Positions 52,521 through 64,000 of a DNA stretch of 64,000 nucleotides are shown here, one piece after another; position 1 is the first letter of the stretch; the number at the start of each line of letters is the position of its first letter. This DNA is from Ovis canadensis. Lineage: Eukaryota > Chordata > Mammalia > Artiodactyla > Bovidae. Location: contig NC_091251.1 of the NCBI RefSeq assembly GCF_042477335.2, forward strand, positions 91,031,501 through 91,095,500, written 5' to 3'. A model generated the notes under the pieces. That model was not told the origin of the DNA. It made no database searches and saw nothing but the letters and a program-made list of their open reading frames with translations. The position numbers were made by a program, and so were the translations under genes.

Positions 52521-55500
52521 AAAGTGATGGAAACAAAATCCCAGTGCCAGCAGAGCTCATGTTCCTGTAGCCGAACTGCCGACGCCTTTTCTTTTTCCTT
52601 GCCCATCCGTCTGCAAATGTGGTTGGCGGCCCCCATCTCCTCCCTGGCCTTCTGCCTGCCGGCACTCACTCCCCTCAGGCCAGGCCGTCCACTCCTGGCT
52701 GACCTGTCCACTGATCCTGCAGCAGGGTGAACAAGATACACCCCCTCCTCCCGCAGCCAATCGAGACTGGCTCAGCAAGTGGGAGACAGCAGTACCACCT
52801 CACTGGCCGCCAGGCCCCAGACTCACGTGCTGACCACATCTCTCCCAGGCATATCCTCCCGCTCCCCTGGGATCCCCAGTTCACTCCGGGGAGTTACTGT
52901 TCCAGGCACAGGGATTAGGAAACCTGCGCTCTGCCCTGGTTCAGCCAGGAATGAGTGTGGCCTGGTATAAGTCACCCCAACCCTTTCTACCTATGTAACC
53001 TCAAAAGCATCCCTCAGACCCTGCAGGTTGGAGCCTGGCAGCTTGCCTCATCGTAACACGCAAGCGTAAAAACCACAACCAAGGAGAGCACGCCAGACGT
53101 CTTCTGTTCCCGTGTAATACGGCTGATCACAATGGATGGGCTCTGCTCCTTGTCAGAGAGGCCAATACAGTCAAGTCCATGGGGGCAGTTTCATCTCAGT
53201 GACTCAATGCATGATCAGCGTTTCGGCCTACCCCTCACAACAAGACACCTGTTATTATTTCACTGGATAGTCCCTAAAAGCTTCATGCCAGAATATCCCT
53301 GGAAGGACACACAAGGGCCTGGCCCAGCAGCTGCCTCCAGGGAAGGGAGGCAGGAGGCTCCTGACAGGGGAGGGCGTGGCGTTTGCTTTTCACAGAATAC
53401 TCTTTTGTTTCTTCTGAATTTTATACCATGTGCAGTCATCTGTCTGTTTTTTTATAACTATGCAAATATAAGAAAAGCCTGCCTGGAAGTGTGTACATTT
53501 ATCTGGTAAATCGGACCTCTGGGATGGGACAGAAGGAACTTCCGGTTTCTCTAGGAGGACTAGGAATGGCAGTGGAGTGGGGTCAGTGTTCCTGAATGAT
53601 CAGAGAGAAAACACACACTTCCAAATAAAAAAAGAATTGATAAAGGAAAAATTGTCCCACCTATTTACAAGAATTTGTAAGAATAAAATATAGAGAAAGG
53701 GTTGTGAAAAACTCTAATGTGCCTTATCAGTGTAAAATATTATAAGGAAAGTCATAATTAGGGACCAGGACATGAAGATAAAGCAGCAATCATATCCACA
53801 TGTCCACCTCAACAGTCAGACAGCAAACTGTCAGGAAATTAAGAGGAAAAACCCCTGGCCCAGCAGCCCAGAAAAGCCCAAACAAGCTTTTAAACCTCTT
53901 GAAGGTGGTGCAGGACTTCCCATACAAGCTGGCTTCTCATCGAATGGTTTTCTCCTCCCTGGAGGTGGGCACCAGGACCCTGGTCCAGGCTCTAGGGCTC
54001 ATCACCTGAGATATCAGTTCAGCAGCCTCCCAACCTGCTGCACCCCTCTGGGCGGGGGACTTGCCAGGGCTGCCTGGCAGAGCCCACCTCCTCTGCCACT
54101 CCTGGCCGCCACATTCAAGCACCAGGCCAGGGCACCTTGAGAACTCAGGGCGGAGGTCTCTGCAGCATCTGCTGGCCCTGGGGGAGGTCACTAGGGACCA
54201 GCCAGGGAGTTCTCACTCCCTCTGACCCCCACACATGGCCAGTCTGGCCAGGGCATGGGCACTGGGTGGGCTGTCCGAGCAAAGGCCTGCCAGCGGTGAT
54301 CTCAATGCCCAGGGTTCTGGTAACGTAAACAGGAGTATCTGGTTAACTTATCAAGGGCTGGCTGCCAGCCTTTCAAAGCAAGCTGTGAGCTGCTTCACTC
54401 ACAGATGAAAAGCAGAGTCCCCAAGAACATCTCCACCCAGCTCTGTTTGCTCTCCACCCACCTGGGAGTGGTGCTGAACCGTGGGGTGGTTTCCTCTGCT
54501 CTGAGAGAGCACCTCCCCACCCGCTTTCCCCCAAAGTCAGGTGAATGCTGGGGAACCGGAAATTCAGAGGCAGGTGGCTGGAGGTTCTCAACGGAGCTCA
54601 GCTCTGTAACTGGACTGAGCCGGGTCTCCACCTACACCTTTCATTAGCTGTGTCTCTCTGGACAAAATTCTCAGTCCCAGCCTCAAGATGCCCATCTGTA
54701 AGATGGGGCTAACAAGACCTATGACAGCCTAGCATGGCGTGAAAAAGAACCACATTAGATCTCCTGTACTTAAAGACAGTCTGGTGCTCTGTTCACAGCA
54801 GACGCTTTAAGAAATGTTAAACCAGCCGGCCTTTGTCCCTCAGTGGCTGTGTGGCTTTAATGAACCGGGCGTGGCCTCAGTTGCTTTGTCTGACAAATGG
54901 GGATACAGAACATCACGATGTGTAGGGCTGTTGACAGGTGAGTGCCATGGAGGCGGAACAGCCAGGCATGAGGACAGGACAGGAGCCCCTTCAGTGTCTG
55001 CTCCCTGCCGCTCTCGCTTCCCATTCCCTTTCTATTTGATCCAAGTTAATCATTCACAGAGCTCTACAAGTTAGGAAGAAAGAGGTCTGTAATCTCTCTC
55101 CTGCTAGTGAGGAAACCCCAAGACCAGCCTCGGGCCAGGGTGAGGAGAACAGGAGGCGGAGGAGCAGGGGCCCGTGTTTCTGGCTTATGTCCACCTGCAG
55201 CCCATTCGGGGAGACATCACCAGAAGACTGGAGGGTGGCCGAGGCCACGGCACAGGGGGCCAAATGGCTCATCCTAGGAGGTGATGTGACCTAATAACCG
55301 TGTCCTGGTTGGAGAGAGGAGAGCTCCCAGCCCCTTTCCCGCCGAGGCCCCTGAAGACAGCCCAGGGCCTTCCTGCAGGTGCTGGCTGAACCTGGGGCTG
55401 CTGAGAGATTTCAGGGCCATTTTCAGTCAGGTGGTGTGTGATCCCAGTGAAGCAACAAGGGCTTCCCTTCCAGCTCCAGGCCAACGAGTGTCAGCGGCCC

Positions 55501-55739
55501 CCACCATCCACAGCTGGCCTCTCCCAGGAAGAAAGAACCTCAGCAACGGTCCAGCCATCAGCAGGCTCTGTCACTACGGGCTCTGAGATCTGCACTCGCG
55601 GAGCCTCAGTCTCCACAATAGTAACACAAAGACCAAAAAAAAAAGTTCATTCCATGCAGCTGTTCTAAAAGAGGGTCGTGTGAGCTAACACAGAAGGCTT
55701 AGCCCAGTGTCTGACGCAGACTAAGTGCTCTCTGTATCT

Positions 55740-55955
55740 ACAAGAGGCAGACCTAGAGTAGTGGTAGCTTCGGGCTGGGGGTCAGTGACAGCTAAGGGAG
55801 GTGGCTTTCTTTTGGAGGTGATGAAAATGAGACTGCAGTAATGGTTGCACATATCTGAATATGCTAAAAAAATTACATTGTACATTTTAAATGGGTGAAT
55901 TGTATGGTATGTGAATTATATATATCAATAAAACTTTTTTTTTTAATGAAAATTT
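55740..55955 (+). mobile_element. L1 3' end
   Basis: TTTTGGAGGTGATGAAAATG, GTAATGGTTGCACATATCTG, ATGGGTGAATTGTATGGTAT, GTGAATTATATATATCAATA and a T-rich end. Typical L1M terminus. Confidence 0.8.
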
Positions 55956-57189
55956 TCCAAGACCCCATTAAGTCTTTTAAAAACCCATTTGGCCCACTGG
56001 CAAGGAACCAGTCTCAAAGGCAGGCCCCAGACCCCCGCCCTCTCTAGGCACTGAAGTAACTGAGACCAAGATTCCAAGGGGGAAGGCCTGGGCTTATCTT
56101 GGGCCCATGTGTAGCACTTGGGCCAGGCCTGAGCTGTGGGCTTTAGCCCCCACTGGTCTTGCTGTTGCTTCCCCAGAGAGTGGTGACTCCAAAGAGCAGG
56201 TCACACTCCAGGACACCCGCTTAGCCATGAAAGGCCTGTTGGCTCTTCCTGGGCACACTTCACACCAGTTGGGGAGCCCAAGCCGAGAACAGCCTGCTCC
56301 CCACTGCCAAGCCGAGGGTGGGCCTGCCTGTGGCACCTCCCCCATGTCTGGACTCTGAGTCTGGCCCTTGTGGATCTGACAGCACACAGGCCACGTGGGC
56401 TGCAACTCACAGGAATGGCCTGCACATTCCTTCCCCAAAGAAGGAAAAGCCATTCACATGTGAGGTCATTTGGTTTTCCTGGCACGAGGCTGAGAGCCAC
56501 GGGCCACTCAGTTCCATAGAGAACTTCCCCACATGACAAGGCTCAAGCCCTGCCTGGTATTCATAAAATATGGGAATCTGTGGTCGGGCCACCTCAAGCA
56601 TCTAACCTGACTCCTCTGTGTGGTTGAGCTGTGTCTCAACTGTACAGCCTGAAGCCTTGATGGTTGCATCCATGAAATGGGAATAATCAATCCTAGGGTT
56701 GTGAAAAGAATTAAAGGGCACAGTACTGGACTGATGGTGGGGGCTCAAAAAGTAAAGTACAGTACAGTTAGCGACCCCTCTCTCACCAGGGTCATTTCTA
56801 ATGAGTGTGCTAGCTTTGCTGACTGGGAACAAAGATTCTGCCCGGGCTCCAAGCCCCTCAAGGGGGAGCCTCTGGAGAGGCCAAACCACTTATTACAAAT
56901 TTGCAGAAAAGAAAGAGACACTGCTTGGATCAAGAAGTTTCCCAAGTCTCTTCTCTGTGTCCCTGAATAACCCACTGGACTGGAGCTTCTGTTCTGGCCT
57001 GTCCCACAGTCCACCCCTGGGACTCCTGCCCTCTCAAGGCATCTCCTTTAGCACAGGGTCAGGAACTATGACCTCCAGAAGCTTGGAGCTGGAGGCAGTG
57101 GGGGCATCAGCCCTGCCCAATGCTTTCAGGGACTGGGAAGGGGTTCCTAGAGACCCCAGACCCAATAGAGATAGCCACTGCACCTCTTC

Positions 57190-57340
57190 TCAGTTCAGTT
57201 CAGTTCAGTCGCTCAGTCGTGTCCAACTCTTTGCAACCCCATGAACTGCAGCACACCGGGCCTCCCTGTCCATCGCCAACTCCCAGAGTTCACTCAAACT
57301 CACGTCCATCGAGTCAGTGATGCCATCCAGCACCTCTCTG
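57190..57340 (-). mobile_element. Bov-A2/BovB-derived element, shortened
   Basis: CAGTTCAGTCGCTCAGTCGT, CCATCGCCAACTCCCAGAGT and CACGTCCATCGAGTCAGTGA. It stops after GCCATCCAGCA. Confidence 0.87.
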
Positions 57341-57464
57341 GTGAGCAGGAAACCCCAGAAGAGAGGCCAAGGCCCAAAGTCTGAGCCTTGGCCCAATGAC
57401 ACAAGAGCAGGGCAGCAAACAAATAAATGGAAAAATGTGGAGCAGAGTAGCTCCACGCAGTGGT

Positions 57465-57615
57465 TCTCAAACTTGAACATGCATTAGAATCACCTGGAGG
57501 GCTCGCTAGACCAGATTTATGGATCCCTCCAGACTTCTGCTTCTATAGTTAACTGCATTTCCCACAACAATCCACCTGGTGCTGATGCTGCTGGCCTGGA
57601 GACCACACTAGGGAC
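57465..57615 (-). mobile_element. MER5A-like hAT element
   Basis: AGTGGTTCTCAAACTTGAAC at one end, ATTAGAATCACCTGGAGGGC inside, and GGTGCTGATGCTGCTGGCCT then GAGACCACAC towards the other end. Confidence 0.8.
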
Positions 57616-57777
57616 CACGGGCTTCATGCTTAAGAGAATGCATTTGGGGGCAGAAGACTTGGATTTGATCTGGTTCTGCCATTTACTAACACTGAGACCT
57701 GAGCAAATCCTTGCCCTTTTTGAGCCTCAGTCTTTCTCCCTAGGCTGTTGAGGGGTTTCCATGGGCTAACATTTGCA

Positions 57778-57990
57778 AACTCACTCAGTCGTGTCCGTCT
57801 CTTTGCGACCCTATAGACTATTGCCCACCAGGCTCCTCTGTCCACGGGATTCTCCAGGCAAGAATACTGGAGTGAGCTGCCATGCCCTCCCTTCAGGGGA
57901 TCTTCCCAACCCAGGGACTGAACCCGTATCTCTTGTGCCTCCTACACTGGCAGGCAGGTTCTTTACCACTGTGCACTTGGGAAGCCCTTG
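57778..57990 (-). mobile_element. Bov-tA SINE
   Basis: CTCACTCAGTCGTGTCCGTC, GGGATTCTCCAGGCAAGAAT and GGCAGGCAGGTTCTTTACCA. Near full length. Confidence 0.93.
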
Positions 57991-59199
57991 CAAAAAGCCT
58001 AGCACGTGACAAGTTGTTAATAATATCTAGAGTTCCCTATTTAAATACAAGAAATAAAATACAGATGCTCACAGAAACGAGTGAGATAATAGAAAATGCT
58101 CAGGGTCCATGGAATTGCCTGTGTGTTCTAGATGGTCACCTGGACCATCCAAGGGTTACAGAGGTTGCCCGGCTGCCTGGTGCGTGCCTGAGTCTGGGCC
58201 AGCATGCATCAGCCAGCCCTGTGCCCCAGTAATCCCTGGCCCCGGGCTCCTTGACCCAGTCAAGAACATATGATCAGTAAGACGACCTCAGCCCAGAACC
58301 CACACCAATGCTACGATGCTGCCCACACCTCCCTCCCAAGGGACCGCCACATGCCCTCACACCAAATCCAAGTAGAAACACAGCCTCCCAAGAGAAAGTT
58401 CAAAGCTCCAGGGAACCCAGAGCCTTCAGGGTACCAGAGATGCCCTAAGCAGAAAGCAGGTGGCAGGGGACACAAGCTGAGAACCCAGCAGCTGCTCAAG
58501 CATTGCAAGCCACAAGGAACCACGCCAGTGATGTGCACTCTGGGTAGGGGTGGGGAGGATGAAGCATGAACAGACTGTCTATAAACTGCCACTCCCTGGG
58601 GAGTCGGAGCTTTGTGCAATCACTCCATACCGAAGAGGAAGTTTCTGGTTCCAGGAACACTGAATGGAGGAAGGGAACAGAAGGCTTGGCACTTTAAGAA
58701 TTCCTCCTCAGTTGCATATAAAACAATAATTCGCCCTTTACCCCCAAGAGACTGGCAAACAATTACAGAGGTGATTATCCCAAATACCACTGCGGTTGAG
58801 GAATCTGGGAGCCCTCGTGCCTGGCTGGAAGGGTGGGCTGTGCAGCCATGCTGGAGAGCAAGCCATTGCTACATTATGCGGTGCAGCATGCACCTGCCCA
58901 ACAATCCACCCCAGAAATCTCTCATAGAAATTCTCACGCAGTGAACGCTGGGGTCCTTGGGAGAACAGGTGTCATTCTGTCATCTGTATTGGAAGAGGAG
59001 GGGTGGGGGACCAACGGCATGACCATCGCAGGGAGATTTTAGGGTAAAACATGATATGTTTTATGCAGTGGCCTTGCATGGATGGACCTGCAAGTGGGCC
59101 ATGAGTCGGGGGAGCCTAATGAAGTCAATCTCTTCATCCAATGTCCAGGAAAATAAAATTTCTTCTCCCAAAATACAGACACAGCACATTATAAAGCAG

Positions 59200-59436
59200 T
59201 GTGCACGTGCATGCATGCAAAGTCACTTCAGTCGTGTCCGACTCCTTGCGACCCCATGGACTGTAGCCCACCTGGCTCCTCTGTCCACGGGATCCTCCAG
59301 GCAAGAATTACTGGAGAGGGTTGCCATGCCCTCCTCCAGGGGATCTTCCGGACCCAGGGATCAAATTTGCATCTCTTATGTCTCTTGCACTGGCAAGAGA
59401 GCTCTTTACCACTAGTACCACCTGGGAAGACCCTCC
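59200..59436 (-). mobile_element. Bov-tA SINE with target-site duplication
   Basis: AAGTCACTTCAGTCGTGTCC, CATGGACTGTAGCCCACCTG and GAGCTCTTTACCACTAGTAC. ATAAAGCAG lies at 59191-59199 and 59437-59445. The site ends in a GTGCACGTGCATGCATGC run that extends the SINE tail. Confidence 0.93.
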
Positions 59437-60079
59437 ATAAAGCAGCACAGAAACCCTCAAACCCCCTTATTAAGAAATCATGGGCAACTTTGGGGCTGTG
59501 AAAAACACCACCCAGGCCCAGGCGGACGTAGCCCAAAGTCATCTCCACCCTCCCAGTCTCCACCAAGACCCAGCTGTGACCCAGCGCGTGGGCAGCCCAG
59601 CACAGCAGGCTTGCTGGCCAGGTGGCTGGCCAACACCTCAGCGGGGCCAGCCCGGCTCAAGGGACAGGGTGGCAGGGGGATCAGGAACGAGGAGGGGAGA
59701 CTGAGGAACCGAAATGTCTGTGGAAACTTCCACATCTCTGGAAGGGTGGAAAGAGCAGCCGTAGGCAGATCTGGCCAGGCCCTCTCAACCGACTGCTGGG
59801 AGGAGGCGGGACCAGGGCTACCGTCTGTGGGTGAGTGTGTGCACAGCCTCCAGGGAGCTGGGAGATCCACACCCACTGTGTCTCCCCGCTCCAGACTTCA
59901 GCTCAGAAAGTGTGCAGGGCATGAGAGAGGCAGCCTCCCCCAAACCTTGCTCCAGAGGAAAGGACAGCGCTGAGCCCTCAAATTCAAGGAGGGAATAATG
60001 GAGGCAAAGCGGACGTCTGGGAGCCCCTCGAGGAGGGGAGGAGAGAGGGGATAAGGCCTCAGAGTTGCTCAAAGATGCA

Positions 60080-60250
60080 GACTATTATTACCACTAGGTG
60101 AGGCACGCGCTATCCCAGCAAACCTACTCAACAACCCTGCGCTAGGGGAGCAAAGCGAGGGTCAGCAGCATTCAACAACCCTCCCTGTCACACAGCTAGT
60201 GAGAGGCAGAGCTGAGATCTGAACTGGGTTCCGTAGGATGCCAGTGCCTG
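60080..60250 (-). repeat. MIR SINE fragment
   Basis: CACACAGCTAGTGAGAGGCA and GAGCTGAGATCTGAACTGGG, the complement of the MIR tRNA-like part. Confidence 0.68.
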
Positions 60251-60865
60251 AGCCTTTTCCATTCTGCGGGGGACTGAGGCCCTTCCAGGTTCTCCGCTCA
60301 GGCTGGAGAACAATGAGGCCTCGGCCAGCACCAGACTCAGAGGTCTGCCGAGAACCGCACGAGCATGTACACGGCTGCCCCCAGGCAGTCCCTGGGCCCG
60401 TCCCAGGGAGGGCAGCCCAGGACACTGGATGAGAATCACGCCAGCGCTCACATCCAGCCACGAGAGAAGGTCCTGGATCTTGTGGCTCCCTAGAGAGGCA
60501 GAATGGGCCGGGCAGCTGTTTCTCCTAGGTCTCAGTTTTGAGGAGGTGGGAAAAGGGTTTGAACTCTTGTCTCTTTTGGCTTCCTGAACACAAAGCCCAT
60601 TGAGAAAGGCCATGAATAATTATAGGGGCAGCCAAGTCAAGGGATGTGTATGCCAGGGTGTGGGCAACCGGCTTGTTTAGGCTTGGATTGGCCCAATGTC
60701 AGCAGCCTCCCTCAAGGCAGGCCCTTGCAGATGCTCCTGAACCGTCCAGGCCCCAGGCTCCCTCTGCCAGTTAGCTGGAGCCAGGTTCATTCACTCATCC
60801 ACCCATTCACTCACTCACTCAATACATTCTCACCGAGCATGATCGGGGTCCCACGATGGACGACG

Positions 60866-61267
60866 TAAAGACATAGTCCCTAAATCAAGACGACTCTGGT
60901 CTAAGAAGGATGACAAATGTTAAAGACTCATATAAATGAATATATATTTGCAAACTGAGCTTCCATGCATAGAGAAAAAGTTATGGAAGATATGAGGCTA
61001 AAATGAGCCCCTAAGTCCAGGGGCTCCCCAGTGGCTCAGCAGTAAAGAATCCACCTGCAATGCAGGAGACAGGGGTTCGATCCCTGGTTCGGGAAGATCT
61101 CCTGGAGGAGGAAATGGCAACCCACTCCAGTATTCTGGCCTGGGAAATGCCATGGACAGGGGAGCCTGGTAGGCTACAGTCCATGGGGTCTCAAGAGTCA
61201 GACAAGACTGAGCAACTAAACAACAACAACCTGGTCCAGCGTGTATGTGTGTGTGTGTGTCTATTTG
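60866..61267. repeat. Local duplication, copy 1 (includes a Bov-tA SINE)
   Basis: Begins TAAAGACATAGTCCC and runs through CTAAGAAGGATGACAAATGT, ATATATATTTGCAAACTGA and GAGGCTAAAATG, then a plus-strand Bov-tA (about 61019-61236) and a TG tail. The same series in the same order recurs at 63064. Confidence 0.9.
61019..61236 (+). mobile_element. Bov-tA SINE (in copy 1 of the duplication)
   Basis: GGGGCTCCCCAGTGGCTCAG, GGGTTCGATCCCTGGTTCGG, GGCAACCCACTCCAGTATTC and AGACAAGACTGAGCAACTAA. Full length. Confidence 0.94.
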
Positions 61268-61360
61268 TCTGTGTGTGTGTATTTGTCTGTGTGTGTTTGT
61301 CTGTGTGGGTGTGTGTCTATTTGTCTGTGTGTGTGTGTCTATTTGTCTGTGTGTCTCTGA
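61240..61360. repeat. Compound TG microsatellite
   Basis: (TG)n blocks separated several times by TCTATTTGTCTGTG or close variants, a higher-order array. Only a short TG run is present at the matching place in duplication copy 2. Confidence 0.93.
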
Positions 61361-62025
61361 CCACTGCTCTGAGGAAGTAAGTGCATTTTTAGAGCTGAGG
61401 AATTTTAATTAGGTGAAGAGACTGCAAATGTGGAGGGGGACCATAAAGTTTATCAGCAAAACCAGGGCACTTGAAAACAAAGGGAGGGGCTGTTAATAAT
61501 TACATCCGGACAACAGGTGCAAACCAAGATGCACGGCACCCAGTGCACATGTGGGGTCAGGGGTGGCCAGGACGGTGGTATCACCCAAGCAGGGGAAAGA
61601 AAATATCAGAGGCCCCGGGGGAAGGGACGAAGGCTGCTGAAGCCACTGGGAAATGGACACTCGGGCTGAAGCAGGAAGAGAGGGGCAGGGAGCTAGGAGC
61701 CGGCAGACCGCAGGAGCATGGAGCTCCCCGGGACACCGGATGGTGTCTCCTGAGAACAAGGGAGAGGTTTTATTTGATTTCAGCTGAGGGTTGAAGGGTA
61801 GGGTAAGGTGGGTGTGCAGGAATCAGGTGCTCGTTTATACATACTTACACTTACATTTTAGAAAGAGACTCCTAATCACAGTGCGAAGAACAGATCAGAG
61901 GAGGACCAGAATGGCAGGAGAGACCAGTCAGGAGACCGTGGCAAGAGAGGTCCCAGCAAGAGGCAAAGGTGACTTAGACCAAGGTGGTGGTGGCAGGGAC
62001 AGAGAAGTGGGTGGGTGTGAGAGAT

Positions 62026-62060
62026 ACTCAGGGAGAGAGGGAGGGAGGGAGGGAGGGAGG
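62026..62060. repeat. GGGA/GGGAGG simple repeat
   Basis: Short array of GGGA units (GGGAGGGAGGGAGGGAGG). G-quadruplex capable on the plus strand. Confidence 0.9.
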
Positions 62061-62279
62061 GCTCAGAGGTCACACCAGGGTTTTGGATCCAACCCAACAG
62101 AGGAAGGCAGAATGGGAGAAGGTGCCAGACATCCACAGCACTCACCACGGTTACAGAAGGCCCACCGTCCGCAGCCTGACAATCTAACCTGAAGTCAGCA
62201 CAGAGGACTTCAGAGAGCAGGCTGCCCTCCGCAGCCCACCGCCCCACGGCCCCAAGTGCTCTGCCAGCCCTCAATACTG

Positions 62280-62400
62280 ACACCCTATGAGGCTGGTGCT
62301 GTCATTCATCCCATTCTACAGAGGAGAAAACTGAGACAGAGATGCTCAAAAGGTCACATCGAACAGCCAGTCGGAGGAGTGCAGAGCTCATGCTTCTAAC
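62280..62400 (-). repeat. MIR SINE fragment
   Basis: TCCCATTCTACAGAGGAGAA, AACTGAGACAGAGATGC and AAGGTCACATCGAACAGCCA, complement of the MIR core. Confidence 0.68.
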
Positions 62401-63063
62401 CCAGGCTCGCTCAGCGTGGCCCTCCTCCCTCCTGCTCCTCCTGCGGGGCCAGCAGCAGGTCACATGCACCAGCCCAGGCAGGGCTCCTCCTCTCTCACTG
62501 CCCACAGCCCACCTCACTGCAGCCCAATCGGATCACCCTTAGCGGTGGGTCCAGGCAGAGGTAGCTCCTGAACCACCCCCCCTCCCCGTCCAGGTAGAGG
62601 TAACCCTCCTGTGCAGTCAGCGTGGCCCATCTCACCCTGGAACACCTTAAAAGAGCAATTCCAATGCCTCCCGCCACCCCCTCTTCCCCAAACCTCTCCA
62701 CCAACACAAGGAGAAAAATCAATCCGAAATCATCATTAGGAGCCTCTCGGGGGAAACTGGAAGGGGACCTGATACACAGAGGACCCAAATCAGTTTCTCT
62801 TTCATGGACACCAGGCCAACCTCGGGAATAAGGACGAAGGGAGGCCGTGGGCCCCCGCATCTGCCATGGCCAGCTGCCCTTGGCCAAGTCCATTCTCCTC
62901 TCCCGCACACTCTGACTTCTCCATCTGAGCAGGGGAGCCAGCCCTGCCTGTGCTTCTAGAAGGCTTTCCAGACCTAATCATAAAAAGGGGGAGAGGGAGA
63001 GAAGTAGCCCTACCTGCCCAGGACTCTGCCAATGGCCCTGGGAAGGTCCCACTTTGGGCCAAG

Positions 63064-63450
63064 TAAAGACACAGCCCCTAATCAAGGAGAATTTGGTCTA
63101 AGAAGGATGACAAATGTTAATCAAAGACTCATGTAAATAAATATATATTTGCAAACTGAACTTCAGTGCCTACACAAAAATTTATGGAAGATAAGAGGCT
63201 AAAATGGGCCCCTAAATCCAGGGACCCCCCTGGTGGCTCAGCAGTAAAGAATGCAGGAGACACAGGTTTGATCCCTAGGCCCAGAAGAGCTCCTGGAGAA
63301 GGAAATGGCAACCCACTCCAGTATTCTGGCAGGAAAATGCCATGGGACAGGGGAGCCTGGCGGGCTACAGTCCATGGGGTCGCAAGAGTCAGACACGACT
63401 GAGCAACTGAACAACAACTTGATCCAGGGTGTGTGTGTGTGTCTCTTATT
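63064..63450. repeat. Local duplication, copy 2 (includes a Bov-tA SINE)
   Basis: Begins TAAAGACACAGCCCC and repeats the order seen in copy 1, including CTAAGAAGGATGACAAATGT, ATATATATTTGCAAACTGA, GAGGCTAAAATG, then a Bov-tA (about 63220-63420) and a short TG run. Small indels such as an extra TCAA and a deletion in the SINE head separate the copies. Confidence 0.9.
63220..63420 (+). mobile_element. Bov-tA SINE (in copy 2 of the duplication)
   Basis: CCCCTGGTGGCTCAGCAGTA, then a short deletion (AAAGAATGCAGGAGACACAG), CTCCTGGAGAAGGAAATGGC and GTCAGACACGACTGAGCAAC. Confidence 0.93.
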
Positions 63451-64000
63451 TAGGCCCTGCCCACCTGGCCCCAGCCACCCCCAAACTCCTCACACCTGCT
63501 GACTCCCAGCGGCCCTGGGACAAAGCTCACCTGGGCCGGTGTTTTCAGAAGGCACACCTGGGGAAGTGCCCTAGTGTGCCTGCCACCTGTTCCCATGCTG
63601 GCCTCTGCAGGCTTCCCGCAAGGAGGTCAGAAGGGCGTCATGGGTCTCCCTCTGCCACCACTGCGGCCTTGCTACTCACCTCCTTCCAGTTCCCCCATTT
63701 TTCTCCATCCCCCACCTTTTCCATGCTTTACTGGAATGTTTGCAGGCACAATGGACACACAGCACCGGGAGATCTGAGTTCTGATTCTGGTTCCACTACC
63801 AGGGAACCAGCCATCTGTTCAGACCACCACCACCTCTGACCCTTCCACTCCACCCACCATCTCACCTGTAAAGCCCCCCTCACCTTACATGGGGCCATAC
63901 TGCCTCAGACCTGCCCCAGAGGGCTCTTGTGAAGAACAAGGGATACAGCCCTTGGGAAAGCAATCTGAGGGAGGTGAGGTTTCCCAAGTTGGCCGAATCA

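Overview
The window is mammalian genomic DNA from a ruminant, probably a bovid. Bov-tA tRNA-derived SINEs, Bov-A2/BovB-type fragments and cetartiodactyl CHR/ART2A-type SINEs are scattered over both strands, alongside older MIR, L1, L2 and hAT (MER5-type) fragments. Genes have the vertebrate form of short exons with GT-AG borders in long introns. There is no prokaryotic gene organisation.

Only one gene is supported: ACTN1 (alpha-actinin-1), on the minus strand. The window holds its 3' UTR and poly(A) site (about 1612-2182), the last coding exon (2183-2341), and all upstream coding exons back to exon 2 (43548-43662). Exon 1, which encodes residues 1-35, and the promoter lie beyond position 64000. 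The stretch from 43663 to the right edge is therefore part of intron 1. The exons found here sum to 2574 coding nt by the non-muscle route. With the 105 nt of exon 1 this gives 892 codons plus stop, the known length of non-muscle alpha-actinin-1. Both alternative EF-hand exons are present: the 81-nt NM exon (5711-5791) and the 66-nt SM exon (5144-5209). They predict 892-aa (NM), 887-aa (SM) and 914-aa (both) proteins.

Reading the gene 5' to 3' (right to left): exons 2-8 encode the actin-binding pair of calponin-homology domains; exons 9-18 encode the neck and the four-spectrin-repeat rod; the end of exon 18, NM or SM, and exons 20-21 encode the calmodulin-like EF-hand head. Positions 1-1611 are downstream flank with repeats only.

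Two observations stand out. First, intron 8 contains a degenerate second copy of exon 8 (22926-23009). It is flanked by an intact-looking polypyrimidine tract/AG and a GTGAGC donor but is broken by stops and two one-base deletions, and looks like the fossil of a mutually exclusive exon. Second, the 501-nt intron between NM and SM exons has no AG dinucleotide on the transcribed strand for 450 nt, and a TAAC branch-site candidate sits only 55 nt from the NM 5' splice site. This is the architecture known to enforce mutually exclusive splicing in the rat gene. Intron 1 also carries a local duplication of about 0.4 kb (60866-61267 and 63064-63450) that includes a Bov-tA SINE.
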